Shown here piece by piece: positions 53,187-61,818 of a stretch of DNA of 64,000 bases; the stretch's first letter is position 1, and every line of letters starts with the position of its first letter. Under the pieces are notes generated by a model. The model worked only from the letters and a program-made list of their open reading frames with translations. It had not been told where the DNA came from and did no database searches. The position numbers and the translations under genes are program-made. This stretch comes from Roseiarcus fermentans (GTDB lineage Bacteria > Pseudomonadota > Alphaproteobacteria > Rhizobiales > Beijerinckiaceae): contig NZ_QNRK01000025.1 of the NCBI RefSeq assembly GCF_003315135.1, positions 1-64,000 of the forward strand, given 5' to 3'.

Positions 53187-55448
53187 ATGTCTACTTCGGG
53201 GCGCAGTGGCGTTCTGACCGGCGTCGCGGGCCTGAGCCGCGCGTCGTCGTGGGCGGTCGGCTGGCGGGCGGCCTTCGACGGCGCGCTGGCGCGCGAGGTC
53301 GAGGAGCGGCGGTTCTTCCTGTGGCTGCCGGTCGCGGCCATGGGCGGCGTGGCGCTGAACCTCGCAGCCGACAGCGAGCCGGCGCTCTGGGCGCCGGCGG
53401 CGCTGACCCTCGTGTTCGCCGGCCTCGCCTTCGTCGCGCGGTCGCGGCCGATCGCATTCGGCGTCGCGCTCGCGCTGGCCGCCCTGTTCGGCGGCTTTCT
53501 CGCCATGTCGCTCAGGACCGCGCGGGTCGCTGCGCCCGTGCTCGACCGCATCCGGATCGTGTCGCTCGAAGGCGCCGTCGAGGAGGTCGACCTCAGGACG
53601 GTCGGGGCGCGGCTCGTGATCGCGGTTTCGAGCGCCGACGGCATGCCCGCCGAAAAGGTTCCGCGTCGGGTCCGGGTGACCACCCGAAAGGCCCCCGGCG
53701 CGGTCGCAGGCGACTTCGTCGCCCTGAAAGCCCGGCTCCTGCCGCCCTCGCACGCGGCGCTGCCGGGCGGCTACGACTTCGCCCGCGATGCGTTCTTCGC
53801 CGGCGTCGGCGCGGTCGGCTCGACCCTCGGGGCGATCGAAATTCTGCCGCCGCCGCAGGACGCCAGCCTGAGGCAGCGTTTCGCCGCGGCGATCGACCGG
53901 GCGCGCAACCGCCTCGCGGTCAGGGTCGACCGCATTATCGGCGGCGACGAGGGCGCGATCGCCGCTGCGATGGTGACGGGCAAGCGCGACTTCCTCTCGA
54001 ACGACGCCAAGGATTTGATCCGCGAGGCCGGGATCTTCCACATCATCACCATCTCCGGCGTGCAGATGACGCTGGTCGCGGGCATCGTCTTCTTCGTGAC
54101 GCGCCGGCTGCTCGCGCTGTCGCCGACGCTCGCCTTGAACCATCCGATCAAGAAGTGGGCGGCCGTGGTCGCCATGGCGGGCTCGCTCTTTTACGATATC
54201 GCGACCGGCTCGCGCGTCGGCACCGAGCGGGCGCTGGTGATGACGCTGATCGTGCTCGGGGCCGTGGTCCTCGACCGCCGGGCGCTGACCATGCGCAACC
54301 TCGCCTTCGCCGTGTTCGCGGTGATCGCGATCGAGCCGGAGGCGATCATGGGGGTGAGCTTCCAGCTCTCCTTCGCCGCGGTCGCGGCGCTGGTTGCGGT
54401 GATGGAGGCGCGGCTTTCGGCGCTGGAGACCGACCCCGATCCCTGGCTGCCGCAGCGGGGGCGTCCGCCGCCGCGCTCGCTCCTGTCGGAACTGCTGCAC
54501 AGGCCGCAGGCGCTGCTGCTCGCGACCGCCTGCGCCACCAGCGCCACCGCCTCGTTCATGGCCTATCATTTCCACGACCTCAGCCCCTACGTGCTGGTCG
54601 GCAACCCGCTGACGCTCACGATCATCGAATTCTTCGCCGTGCCGGGCGCGCTTCTGGGAACCGCGCTCTATCCGCTCGGTCTCGACGCGCCGGTCTGGCT
54701 CTATGTCGGGCTCGGGATCAAGTTCATCCTCTGGGTCGCGGGCTTCATCGCCGCCGCGCCGGCCTCGACCGTGCATCTGCGCGCCTTCGCCCCGTTCGCG
54801 CTGCCGTTTCTCGCCCTCGCCGTCCTCAGCGCGACGATCTGGCGGACCTGGCTCTTTCGCGCGACCGCGATTCCGTTCGCGATCGTCGGCCTGATCGGCG
54901 CGCTCGACGGACCGCGCTTCGACGTGATCGTCGCGCCCTCCGGCGAGCAGGCCGCGGTGCGCGACGCCGACGGGAGACTGATGATCGTGGGCAAGCGCTT
55001 CAACGCCTTCGCCGCCGAACAGTGGCTGACCGCCGACGGCGACGGCCGCGAGCCTGCCCAGGCGCGGGATCCGAACGCGCCCTGCGACCGGCTCGGCTGC
55101 GTCGCGGCGCTGCCGGAGGGGGAGTTCCTGAGCCTCGTGCTCGACCGTCTGGCGTTCGACGAGGACTGTTCGCGCGCCGAGATCGTCGTCAGCAGCCTGA
55201 CCGCCCCGGGCGACTGCGGGGCGAAATTCGTGTTCGACGAGCGCGCGCTGGCGCGGCTCGGCGCGGTCGGGCTGACGTGGAGCGACGACAAGGGGTTCGC
55301 GCTCGCCGCCGACCGCACGACCTTGCAGAACCGCCCGTGGTCGCCAGCGCCGGCGCCTGCCCTCGACGACCGGATCGTGCGCCCGGGGCGGGGGACGCAC
55401 GGCGCCGAGCCGGGGGAGACGGAGGAGGCGGCGCCGGGGCAGCCGTAG
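53187..55448 (+). CDS. comEC: ComEC/Rec2-type competence membrane protein
   Basis: 753 residues. Several membrane helices near the N-terminus (FFLWLPVAAMGGVALNLAA), a DUF4131-like soluble region, then the competence core with IREAGIFHIITISGVQMTLV, a family hallmark, and about eight more helices. The C-terminal soluble part is short and lacks the metallo-beta-lactamase motif HxHxDH, as in many alphaproteobacterial ComEC. It would carry single-stranded DNA across the inner membrane. The last 29 codons lie inside a 91-bp sequence repeated exactly 976 bases downstream. Confidence 0.88.
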   Translation: MSTSGRSGVLTGVAGLSRASSWAVGWRAAFDGALAREVEERRFFLWLPVAAMGGVALNLAADSEPALWAPAALTLVFAGLAFVARSRPIAFGVALALAALFGGFLAMSLRTARVAAPVLDRIRIVSLEGAVEEVDLRTVGARLVIAVSSADGMPAEKVPRRVRVTTRKAPGAVAGDFVALKARLLPPSHAALPGGYDFARDAFFAGVGAVGSTLGAIEILPPPQDASLRQRFAAAIDRARNRLAVRVDRIIGGDEGAIAAAMVTGKRDFLSNDAKDLIREAGIFHIITISGVQMTLVAGIVFFVTRRLLALSPTLALNHPIKKWAAVVAMAGSLFYDIATGSRVGTERALVMTLIVLGAVVLDRRALTMRNLAFAVFAVIAIEPEAIMGVSFQLSFAAVAALVAVMEARLSALETDPDPWLPQRGRPPPRSLLSELLHRPQALLLATACATSATASFMAYHFHDLSPYVLVGNPLTLTIIEFFAVPGALLGTALYPLGLDAPVWLYVGLGIKFILWVAGFIAAAPASTVHLRAFAPFALPFLALAVLSATIWRTWLFRATAIPFAIVGLIGALDGPRFDVIVAPSGEQAAVRDADGRLMIVGKRFNAFAAEQWLTADGDGREPAQARDPNAPCDRLGCVAALPEGEFLSLVLDRLAFDEDCSRAEIVVSSLTAPGDCGAKFVFDERALARLGAVGLTWSDDKGFALAADRTTLQNRPWSPAPAPALDDRIVRPGRGTHGAEPGETEEAAPGQP

Positions 55449-55450
55449 GG
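55360..55450 (+). repeat. 91-bp perfect direct repeat, copy 1
   Basis: Covers the last 29 codons plus stop of comEC and is identical to 56336-56426. The mismatch begins at once on both sides. The interval between the copies holds the DUF4160-DUF2442 pair. Confidence 0.9.
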
Positions 55451-55516
55451 ACCGCCGTCGGCCGCAGACGTCAGGCGCTTTCCGAAGCGGTTGGGTTCTG
55501 TTAAAGTAAGGAGGAG

Positions 55517-55765
55517 ATGCCGACCGTTCTCCGTTTCGACGGGCTGCGCGTGATCGTTTATCCGAACGACCATCGACCTGCGCACGTTCATGTCAAGGGA
55601 GCGAGCGGAGAGGCCGTGTTCGTCCTGAATTGTCCCAACGGACCGCCGACGCTGCGCGAGACCTTCGGCCTCAGCCGAACCGAGCTGAACCGCGTCGAAA
55701 ATGAACTGGCGGGCGCGGTGGCGACCCTGTGTGCCGAATGGAGAAGGATTCATGGCCGTATCTGA
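55517..55765 (+). CDS. DUF4160 protein
   Basis: 82 residues. TVLRFDGLRVIVYPNDHRPA and HVHVKGASGEAVFVLN match DUF4160, with the conserved NDH-x-PAH-x-H block. The family is nearly always paired with DUF2442, and the pair behaves like a toxin-antitoxin-type module in distribution, though no activity is proven. The stop is 14 bases inside the next gene. The start has AAGGAGG closely upstream. Confidence 0.85.
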   Translation: MPTVLRFDGLRVIVYPNDHRPAHVHVKGASGEAVFVLNCPNGPPTLRETFGLSRTELNRVENELAGAVATLCAEWRRIHGRI

Positions 55766-56165
55766 GGAAGACGCTCGACAGGCCGAAGAGCGGATGGCGG
55801 CGCTGCGAGCGAACGGCTTTGCCGTCTCCGCGCGCTACGATCGCCGCACGGCCCGAATCGTCGTGAACCTGAATACCGGCGTGCAGATCGCTTTCCCGAC
55901 GCGCCTCGCGGAAGGTCTCGCCGGCGCGTCGGCGGACAATCTGGCCGACATCGAGGTCAGTCCGGCCGGTCTCGGTCTTCACTGGCCGAAACTGGACGCA
56001 GACGTGTACGTGCCGGCGCTTCTGCAAGGCGTGCTCGGTTCGAGACGCTGGATGGCGGCCGGGCTTGGAGCGGCCGGCGGCAAGACCCGTTCGCAAGCCA
56101 AGGCCGCCGCGGCGCGGGAGAACGGCCGAAAAGGCGGACGGCCCCGCAAGGCGGGGGGCGGTTGA
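55752..56165 (+). CDS. DUF2442 protein
   Basis: 137 residues. The DUF2442 core is clear: IVVNLNTGVQIAFPTRLAEG, LADIEVSPAGLGLHWPKLDA, DVYVPALLQGVLGSRRWMA. The C-terminus (AAARENGRKGGRPRKAGGG) is basic, like an AT-hook, and probably binds DNA. It overlaps the DUF4160 gene by 14 bases, the normal order of the pair, and would be the regulator/antitoxin partner if the module is a toxin-antitoxin system. Confidence 0.85.
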   Translation: MAVSEEDARQAEERMAALRANGFAVSARYDRRTARIVVNLNTGVQIAFPTRLAEGLAGASADNLADIEVSPAGLGLHWPKLDADVYVPALLQGVLGSRRWMAAGLGAAGGKTRSQAKAAAARENGRKGGRPRKAGGG

Positions 56166-56335
56166 GAGCGTTTTGACTTTGCACGACGGCCACAGGGGGC
56201 GGACTTGGACGGGGAGGAAGAGAGACGGCGCCGCCGTTGGCGGCGGGCGCTCAAGTGCAACAGCGGATGACGACGCCGCCGACGCCGCGGAGCGGCGGCC
56301 CCCCGTCCAATCATCGGTTGCACGGGGCCGCCCAC

Positions 56336-56426
56336 CCCTCGACGACCGGATCGTGCGCCCGGGGCGGGGGACGCACGGCGCCGAGCCGGGGGAGACGGAG
56401 GAGGCGGCGCCGGGGCAGCCGTAGGG
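56336..56426 (+). repeat. 91-bp perfect direct repeat, copy 2
   Basis: Exact copy of the comEC 3' end (55360-55450), here non-coding. It includes the copied TAG stop codon. Because copy 1 belongs to a gene, copy 2 is the derived one. Confidence 0.9.
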
Positions 56427-56443
56427 CGGACAGGCGTTGAAAA

Positions 56444-56461
56444 TAATGCAACTTCGCATTA
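56444..56461. promoter_or_regulatory. Probable operator of the VapBC-like pair
   Basis: TAATGC-AACTTC-GCATTA, perfect 6-bp arms, 28 bases before the AbrB-type gene. AbrB-like antitoxins usually bind such dyads to repress their own operon. The surrounding AT content supports a promoter here. Confidence 0.6.
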
Positions 56462-56489
56462 CATAAAGAGAACCAAGCGAAAGCCTGCC

Positions 56490-56756
56490 ATGACCACATT
56501 GACCGTCACGGCGCGGGGACAGGTCACGTTCCGCAAGGATGTGCTGCGGCACCTCGGCGTCCAGCCGGGAGGCAGGATTCATCTCGACCTGCTGCCGGAC
56601 GGCCGGGCGCAGCTGACTGCGGAGCGCGAAAAGCGTTCGTTCCGTGAATTGCATGGATTTCTGAAGGACCGGACCAACGGCGCGCGGCTCAGCCTCGACG
56701 ACATCGCCGAGGCGATCGCGGAAGGCGGCGCAGCGGCCGGGGTCACGGACGAATGA
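56490..56756 (+). CDS. AbrB/MazE-fold antitoxin
   Basis: 88 residues. LTVTARGQVTFRKDVLRHLG is the swapped-hairpin SpoVT-AbrB DNA-binding domain, followed by a flexible acidic C-terminus (LSLDDIAEAIAEGGAAAG) that would wrap the toxin. Its stop overlaps the PIN gene start (ATGA), the typical antitoxin-first order. It should neutralise the PIN toxin and repress the operon through the dyad upstream. Confidence 0.88.
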   Translation: MTTLTVTARGQVTFRKDVLRHLGVQPGGRIHLDLLPDGRAQLTAEREKRSFRELHGFLKDRTNGARLSLDDIAEAIAEGGAAAGVTDE

Positions 56757-57151
56757 AGATCACCGCCGACACGAACCTTCTGCTGCGGGCGATCGTGGGC
56801 GACGACGAGGCGCAGAGCGCCCTCGCCATCGAGGCGCTGGAAAAGGCCGAGACGGTCGCCGTCAGCCTGCAGTCGCTTTGCGAATTGGCGTGGGTTCTTG
56901 CGCGGCGTTATGGCGTGTCGCGCGCGGACGTCGCCGCCGCCATCCGGCGCCTGTCCGAGACCCGCAACGTCGCCCTCGACCGGCCCGCCGTCGAATGGGG
57001 ACTCGGCCTCCTCGAAGCGGGGGGCGACTTCGCCGACGGCGTCATCGCCTTCGAAGGCGCGGCGCTGGGGGCGGAAACGTTCGTTTCGTTCGATAGAAAG
57101 GCCGTTTCCTTGCTCGCTGCGCAAGGGCGTCGAGCGCAGCTCCTCGCCTGA
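56753..57151 (+). CDS. PIN-domain toxin, VapC type
   Basis: 132 residues. ITADTNLLLRAIVGDDEAQS has the first PIN acid (Asp in ADTN); SLCELAWVLARRYGVSR the Glu; GGDFADGVIAFEGAALGAE and TFVSFDRKAV the C-terminal acids. It would cut RNA, most often tRNA, when its antitoxin is lost. It overlaps the AbrB-type gene by four bases. Confidence 0.88.
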   Translation: MKITADTNLLLRAIVGDDEAQSALAIEALEKAETVAVSLQSLCELAWVLARRYGVSRADVAAAIRRLSETRNVALDRPAVEWGLGLLEAGGDFADGVIAFEGAALGAETFVSFDRKAVSLLAAQGRRAQLLA

Positions 57152-57525
57152 CGCGTCGGTCCGCCAACCTGCCCAGGGCGCGGTGACGAGGAGCGACAAA
57201 GCGCGCTGCGAGCCGGCGACGCCGTCTCCGGCACAACCGCCAAATCTTCTCGAATGGTTTGCTCAAATGAACGCGCCGTGTCTTCACCGCTGTTACATAC
57301 AGTTATCACAAGTCTATTGAATGCATCAAAAATGAGGCCATTGTGTTTTTGAAATGGCGATGTCATCTTTACATTGTAAGCGAAACGAGACAGCAAAAAG
57401 GGGTGGGCGACTTTCCTGTAAAAAAAAACAACGCGGGAACGGCGGCCTTGGAAAGTCCCGGTCGGTGTTCTTGAGCGCGCCTTGGAAACCTTGGCGCCGA
57501 AATCCTGTACACCGGGAGTCCGTAG
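57152..57525. other. AT-rich gap before the PEP-CTERM gene
   Basis: 374 bases with no gene. The stretch 57285-57440 is strikingly AT-rich for this genome. TTACA-T-TGTAA at 57369-57379 is a small perfect dyad, and an A-run lies at 57420-57428. It is likely the promoter and control region of the surface protein gene. Confidence 0.5.
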
Positions 57526-60018
57526 ATGATAAGGTCGCTTCGACACCTTCGCTTGACCCTGCTCGCCGGCACGATCGTCGCCGGCGCGGCCGGCGGGGCG
57601 CAAGCTCAATCCGTCTGGCAGGGCGGCGCGCAGAACAACCAATACAACTGGGATCTTGCGAGCAACTGGAGCACCGGCGCCATCCCGACCTCTTCCAGCC
57701 TCGTCGAGTTCGCCGCCCCGTACACGACGTATTTGCCCGTCGCCCTCAACGGGCCGACGCCGGCGCAAGCGCTGTCGTCGACGCTGACGGGGAGCCTCAT
57801 CGATCTCAAAGGCTGGACGCTGACGCTTTCGGGGACCAACAGCTCCGCCCAGAGCTTCAGCGGGAACATCGGGAATTCCTCGACGACTCAGGCGGGTATC
57901 ACGTTCGGCGGCGCCGGCTTCGGCACGCAGAGTCTCAGCGGCGTCATCTCCGGCGCGACCCTCGTCACGGTCGATGGCGGCTTTCTGAACCTCGCTGCGG
58001 CGAACAGCTATTCGGCGGGCACGACCGTTTCCGGCGGCACGCTCAACGCCCAGACGGCGAAAGCCCTCGGCTCGGGACCCCTGACGATCAACAGCGGAAC
58101 GGTGAACGTCGCGGGCGACGAGACGGTGTCCTCGCTTGCGCAATACGGCGGCGCGCTCAACATAAACAGCGGCAACTTCATCGCGACGAACGGCGCCACG
58201 ACGAACGGCGGCGCGACGAGCGTCAGCGGAACCCTCACGCTCGGGTCGGCGAGCTCGCTCGGCACGGTCCTCCTCCAAAGCGGCGGGAAGATCGCGCTGA
58301 CCGGCGCCCTGACCGTGACCACGGACTTCGCCAACGCCAACGCCGGCGTCGGCAACGCCTATAAACCGCTCGCCAACGTCACAGGCGGCGCGGTCGACGC
58401 GCCGACCGGCACGACGATGGCCATCGCCCCGTTGACGGTCGCCCTAGGCGCCGTCCACGTCGGCGCGACCAAGTCGGCAACGTTCCAGGTCCATAACACG
58501 ACCACGGCCGCGGTCGGCACGACGCTGAGGGGCGCCGTTCAGACGACCGGCCTCACCGACGCGAGCCTCTCGCTCAAGGACTCGGGCGGCAACACCATTA
58601 CCGGCGGCGGCGACAATTTCGGTCCGATCGTCGCCGCGGCAAGCAGCGGCTCCTACACCGTGGCCTGGGCCCCGACCACGGGGGGTGCGCTCAGCGGCCA
58701 GTCGATCCAAGCCGTCAGCGACTTCTCCAACGTCGCCTCGGCGACTGCCGCGGTGACCGGAACGGCGTGGAACCTGGCCCAGGCCAGCATTCTCTCCCCG
58801 TCGGGCGCGTCGATCGCGCTCGGCGCCGTCCACGTCGGCGACGTCGACAGCCAGACGCTGTCGATCGAGAATGTCGGCGGGGCCTCGCAAAACTACGCCT
58901 ATACGGAAGGGCTCGATGCGCGGGCGCTCGGTCCGACCGGCTCTGCGACCGTCAGCGGATCGATCAACAACCTCGCTGCGGGCAGCCAGAGCAGCGCGAT
59001 CGCGCTGGGACTTTCGACGGCGACGGCGGGCGCGATCGCCGGCTCGGCCAGCGTGAGGTTCCTCTCTGACGGCGCCACGACGAGCCATCTTTCGACCACG
59101 ACTCTGAACTCGACGACCTTCAGCCTGAGCGGAAACGTCTATGGCTACGCGACGCCGGGCGCATTGCCGGGCGCGATCGCCCCTGTCGTCGCGCATGTCG
59201 GCGACAGCGCCAGCAAGTTCCTGACGATTTCCAACACCGCCCCGACCGGCGGGTACTACGAGGGTCTCGACGCGAGCTTCGGCGCCACGACCGGCGCCGC
59301 CGTCGCCAACGGCGGCTCGGTGACGAACGTCGCGGCCGGGTCGAACGACGGCGGCGCGAACCTGGCCGTCGGCGTCGATACGCGCACGGCGGGCGCCAAG
59401 ACCGGGACGGTCACGGTCAATTTCGCCTCCGACGGCGCGACCACCAGCGGCCTCGGAACGACCGCCCTGACGAGCGCGTCGCAGACCGTCAGCGTATCGG
59501 GCGACGTCTACCATTACGCCGATCCGGTCCTGCAGAAGGCGGGCGGAGACGGCTCCTTGGTCGAGACCGACGCGACGCACTACACGCTCGACTTCGGCAC
59601 GGTGGGCAAGGGCGGCAGCGCCAGCCTGTCCCTGGCGATCCTGAACCAGCTCTATGGGGACGACCCCACGGGCGCCTTTACCGACAGCCTGGGCGGCGCC
59701 TTCGGCCCCGCCTCGTCCGCGCTCGCGCCGTTCAGCTACGACTTCGCGACGTTCGACCTCGCGGCGGGCCAGCAGGCGATCGGGACGATCCGCTTCGACG
59801 CCTCGGGCGGGCCGAACACCGTCTTCGAGACCCTCACCTTCTCGCCGACGAGCACGGACATCGGCGGGACATCGGATCTGACCCCGATCACGATCACGCT
59901 CGAAGGGACGGTGGCCGCCGCCGCCCCCGAACCCTCGACCTGGGCGATGCTCGGCCTCGGCTTCGCCGGCCTCGGTCTGGCGGGCCGGCGCCGCATGCGC
60001 GCGCCGAAGACGGCGTAG
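57526..60018 (+). CDS. PEP-CTERM anchored surface protein with choice-of-anchor-type repeats
   Basis: 830 residues. Signal peptide RLTLLAGTIVAGAAGGAQAQ; an autotransporter-type repeat (LVTVDGGFLNLAAANSYSAG, TTVSGGTLNAQTAKALGSGP); then at least three repeats with ALGAVHVG or PVVAHVGD plus a YxEGLDA motif (about 305-660). The C-terminus is a full PEP-CTERM signal: EPSTWAMLGLGFAGLGLAGR then RRRM. An exosortase elsewhere in the genome should cleave and export it. Composition is Thr/Ser/Gly/Ala-rich, as for a surface or biofilm protein. Confidence 0.88.
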   Translation: MIRSLRHLRLTLLAGTIVAGAAGGAQAQSVWQGGAQNNQYNWDLASNWSTGAIPTSSSLVEFAAPYTTYLPVALNGPTPAQALSSTLTGSLIDLKGWTLTLSGTNSSAQSFSGNIGNSSTTQAGITFGGAGFGTQSLSGVISGATLVTVDGGFLNLAAANSYSAGTTVSGGTLNAQTAKALGSGPLTINSGTVNVAGDETVSSLAQYGGALNINSGNFIATNGATTNGGATSVSGTLTLGSASSLGTVLLQSGGKIALTGALTVTTDFANANAGVGNAYKPLANVTGGAVDAPTGTTMAIAPLTVALGAVHVGATKSATFQVHNTTTAAVGTTLRGAVQTTGLTDASLSLKDSGGNTITGGGDNFGPIVAAASSGSYTVAWAPTTGGALSGQSIQAVSDFSNVASATAAVTGTAWNLAQASILSPSGASIALGAVHVGDVDSQTLSIENVGGASQNYAYTEGLDARALGPTGSATVSGSINNLAAGSQSSAIALGLSTATAGAIAGSASVRFLSDGATTSHLSTTTLNSTTFSLSGNVYGYATPGALPGAIAPVVAHVGDSASKFLTISNTAPTGGYYEGLDASFGATTGAAVANGGSVTNVAAGSNDGGANLAVGVDTRTAGAKTGTVTVNFASDGATTSGLGTTALTSASQTVSVSGDVYHYADPVLQKAGGDGSLVETDATHYTLDFGTVGKGGSASLSLAILNQLYGDDPTGAFTDSLGGAFGPASSALAPFSYDFATFDLAAGQQAIGTIRFDASGGPNTVFETLTFSPTSTDIGGTSDLTPITITLEGTVAAAAPEPSTWAMLGLGFAGLGLAGRRRMRAPKTA

Positions 60019-60070
60019 CACGCGACCCGCACTCGCGCGCTTCGCGCCGACGGCGGTCCTCGCCGCGTCG

Positions 60071-60094
60071 AGCCCCCGCCTCGCGGCGGGGGCT
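60071..60094. terminator. Rho-independent-type terminator
   Basis: AGCCCCCGCC-TCGC-GGCGGGGGCT, 10-bp perfect arms, followed by TTCCGTT, 53 bases after the PEP-CTERM gene stop. Confidence 0.8.
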
Positions 60095-60344
60095 TTCCGT
60101 TGAGGCCGCCGCAACGCTCAGCGCGCGCTGGCTCGGCTCGCTGGCGGGCTGACGGGGAGTCTCCTTCGACAGGAAGGCGTTTGCTGGCTTGCGGCGCAGG
60201 CCCGACAACCGGCGTCCCGGCTGACCGGATCGGGCGCGACGCGAAAGGCGAGCCCGAAACCTTGCCCTTTGCCCGCCGATGGGGCCATAAGGCCGCTTTC
60301 GCGGGGCTTTGCGCTCCGCCTCGAATCGTCTGCAGAGTCAGCCC
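60095..60344. other. Promoter region of proS
   Basis: 250 bases without a gene. No repeat or riboswitch-like structure is evident. The proS start is taken at ATG 60345; an in-frame ATG at 60309 would add 12 residues not typical of the family. Confidence 0.4.
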
Positions 60345-61673
60345 ATGCGCCTCAGCCGCTATTTTCTCCCCATCCTGAAGGAAACGCCGAAAGAGGCGGA
60401 GATCGTCTCGCATCGCCTGATGCTGCGCGCCGGCATGATCCGGCAGGAATCGGCCGGCATCTACGCCTGGCTGCCGCTCGGCCTGCGCGTGCTGCAGAAG
60501 ATCTGCGCCATCGTGCGCGAGGAGCAGAACCGCGCCGGGGCGATCGAACTCCTCATGCCGACGCTGCAGTCGGCCGACCTGTGGCGCGAATCCGGCCGCT
60601 ATGACGACTACGGCAAGGAGATGCTGCGCATCCGCGACCGGCACGAGCGCGACATTCTCTACGGGCCGACCAACGAGGAGATGATCACCGAGATTTTTCG
60701 CGCGTCCGTGCGCTCGTACAAGGACCTGCCGCTGAATCTCTACCACATCCAGTGGAAGTTCCGCGACGAGGTGCGGCCGCGCTTCGGCGTGATGCGCTCG
60801 CGCGAGTTCCTGATGAAGGACGCCTATTCGTTCGATCTCGACCAGGCCGGCGCGCGCCACTCCTACAACAAGATGATCACCGCCTACCTGCGCACCTTCA
60901 AGCGCCTCGGCCTCACCGCCATTCCGATGATGGCCGACACCGGCCCGATCGGCGGCGACCTCAGCCACGAGTTCATCATTCTCGCCTCGACCGGCGAGAG
61001 CGAGGTGTTTTGTCACAAGGACTATCTCGGCTTCGAGACGCCGCCCGAGACGATCGATTTCGATGATCCGGCGGCCATGCAGGCCGTGTTCGACAAGTGG
61101 ACCTCGCTCTACGCCGCGACCTCGGAGAAGCACGACGCCGCCGCCTTCGCGGCGCTGCCGGAGGAAGCGCGGGTTTCGGCGCGCGGAATCGAGGTCGGCC
61201 ACATTTTCTACTTCGGGACCAAATATTCCGCTCCCATGAAGGCGGTCGTCAACGGACCGGACGGCAAGGAGACGGCCGTGCATATGGGCTCCTACGGCAT
61301 CGGCCCGAGCCGGCTCGCGGCCGCGCTGATCGAGGCGAACCATGACGAGGCGGGCCCGATCTGGCCGGACGCGGTCGCGCCGTTCCGGGTCGGTCTGATC
61401 AACCTCAAGGTCGGCGACGCGGCCTGCGACGGCGCGTCCGCCCGTATCCACCGCGCGCTCGAGGCCGCCGGCGTCGACGTTCTCTACGACGACCGCGACG
61501 AACGGCCGGGCGCGAAGTTCGCCGCCATGGACCTCGTCGGCGCGCCGCATCAGGTGATCGTCGGCCCGAAGAGTCTCGCCGAGGGCAAGGTCGAGCTGAA
61601 GATCCGCCGGAGCGGCGAGCGCGAACTCCTCGGCGTCGAGGCGGCGATCGACAGGCTCGGCGGCAAGGCGTGA
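60345..61673 (+). CDS. proS: Prolyl-tRNA synthetase, short alphaproteobacterial form
   Basis: 442 residues. Class II motif 1 ([20 protein letters not shown]), motif 2 ([20 protein letters not shown]) and motif 3 ([16 protein letters not shown]) are present, plus a C-terminal anticodon-binding domain. The editing insertion found in longer bacterial ProRS is absent, the normal alphaproteobacterial form. It attaches proline to tRNA-Pro. It is followed by the lolC-type and lolD genes, a common neighbourhood in the group. Confidence 0.95.
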   Translation: MRLSRYFLPILKETPKEAEIVSHRLMLRAGMIRQESAGIYAWLPLGLRVLQKICAIVREEQNRAGAIELLMPTLQSADLWRESGRYDDYGKEMLRIRDRHERDILYGPTNEEMITEIFRASVRSYKDLPLNLYHIQWKFRDEVRPRFGVMRSREFLMKDAYSFDLDQAGARHSYNKMITAYLRTFKRLGLTAIPMMADTGPIGGDLSHEFIILASTGESEVFCHKDYLGFETPPETIDFDDPAAMQAVFDKWTSLYAATSEKHDAAAFAALPEEARVSARGIEVGHIFYFGTKYSAPMKAVVNGPDGKETAVHMGSYGIGPSRLAAALIEANHDEAGPIWPDAVAPFRVGLINLKVGDAACDGASARIHRALEAAGVDVLYDDRDERPGAKFAAMDLVGAPHQVIVGPKSLAEGKVELKIRRSGERELLGVEAAIDRLGGKA

Positions 61674-61679
61674 TGACGG

Positions 61680-61815
61680 CGTCCCCTCACCCTGCCGCCT
61701 CCAGTCCGCCGAAAGGCGGACGCCCTGTGGGCGGCTGTCCCTTTCCCGGTGGGAGAGGGGGGGCCCATCTCCCTCGGGCAGAGGGTGGCGCGAAGCGCCG
61801 GATGAGGGGTCGCCC
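61680..61815. repeat. Palindromic element between proS and lolC
   Basis: GTCCGCC-GAAA-GGCGGAC at 61704-61721 is a tetraloop hairpin. Beyond it lie a GGTGGGAGAGGG stretch and a second hairpin GGCGC-GAA-GCGCC followed by GGATGAGGGG. This pattern is a widespread intergenic repeat type in alphaproteobacteria. Confidence 0.5.
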
Positions 61816-61818
61816 CGC

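Larger units (their letters stand above)
56166..56489. other. Gap with repeat copy 2 and a probable operator
   Basis: 324 bases between the DUF2442 gene and the AbrB-type gene. No gene. It contains the second 91-bp repeat at 56336-56426 and the TAATGC-N6-GCATTA dyad at 56444-56461. The first 170 bases are G/C-rich with direct GCGGCG runs. Confidence 0.5.

Noticed and set aside
57152-57525. Small RNA or riboswitch in the AT-rich gap
   Set aside because: No long paired structure or known riboswitch core could be recognised by eye.
60309-60345. Longer proS start at ATG 60309
   Set aside because: The extra 12 residues are atypical; family members start with RLSRYFLP as at 60345.
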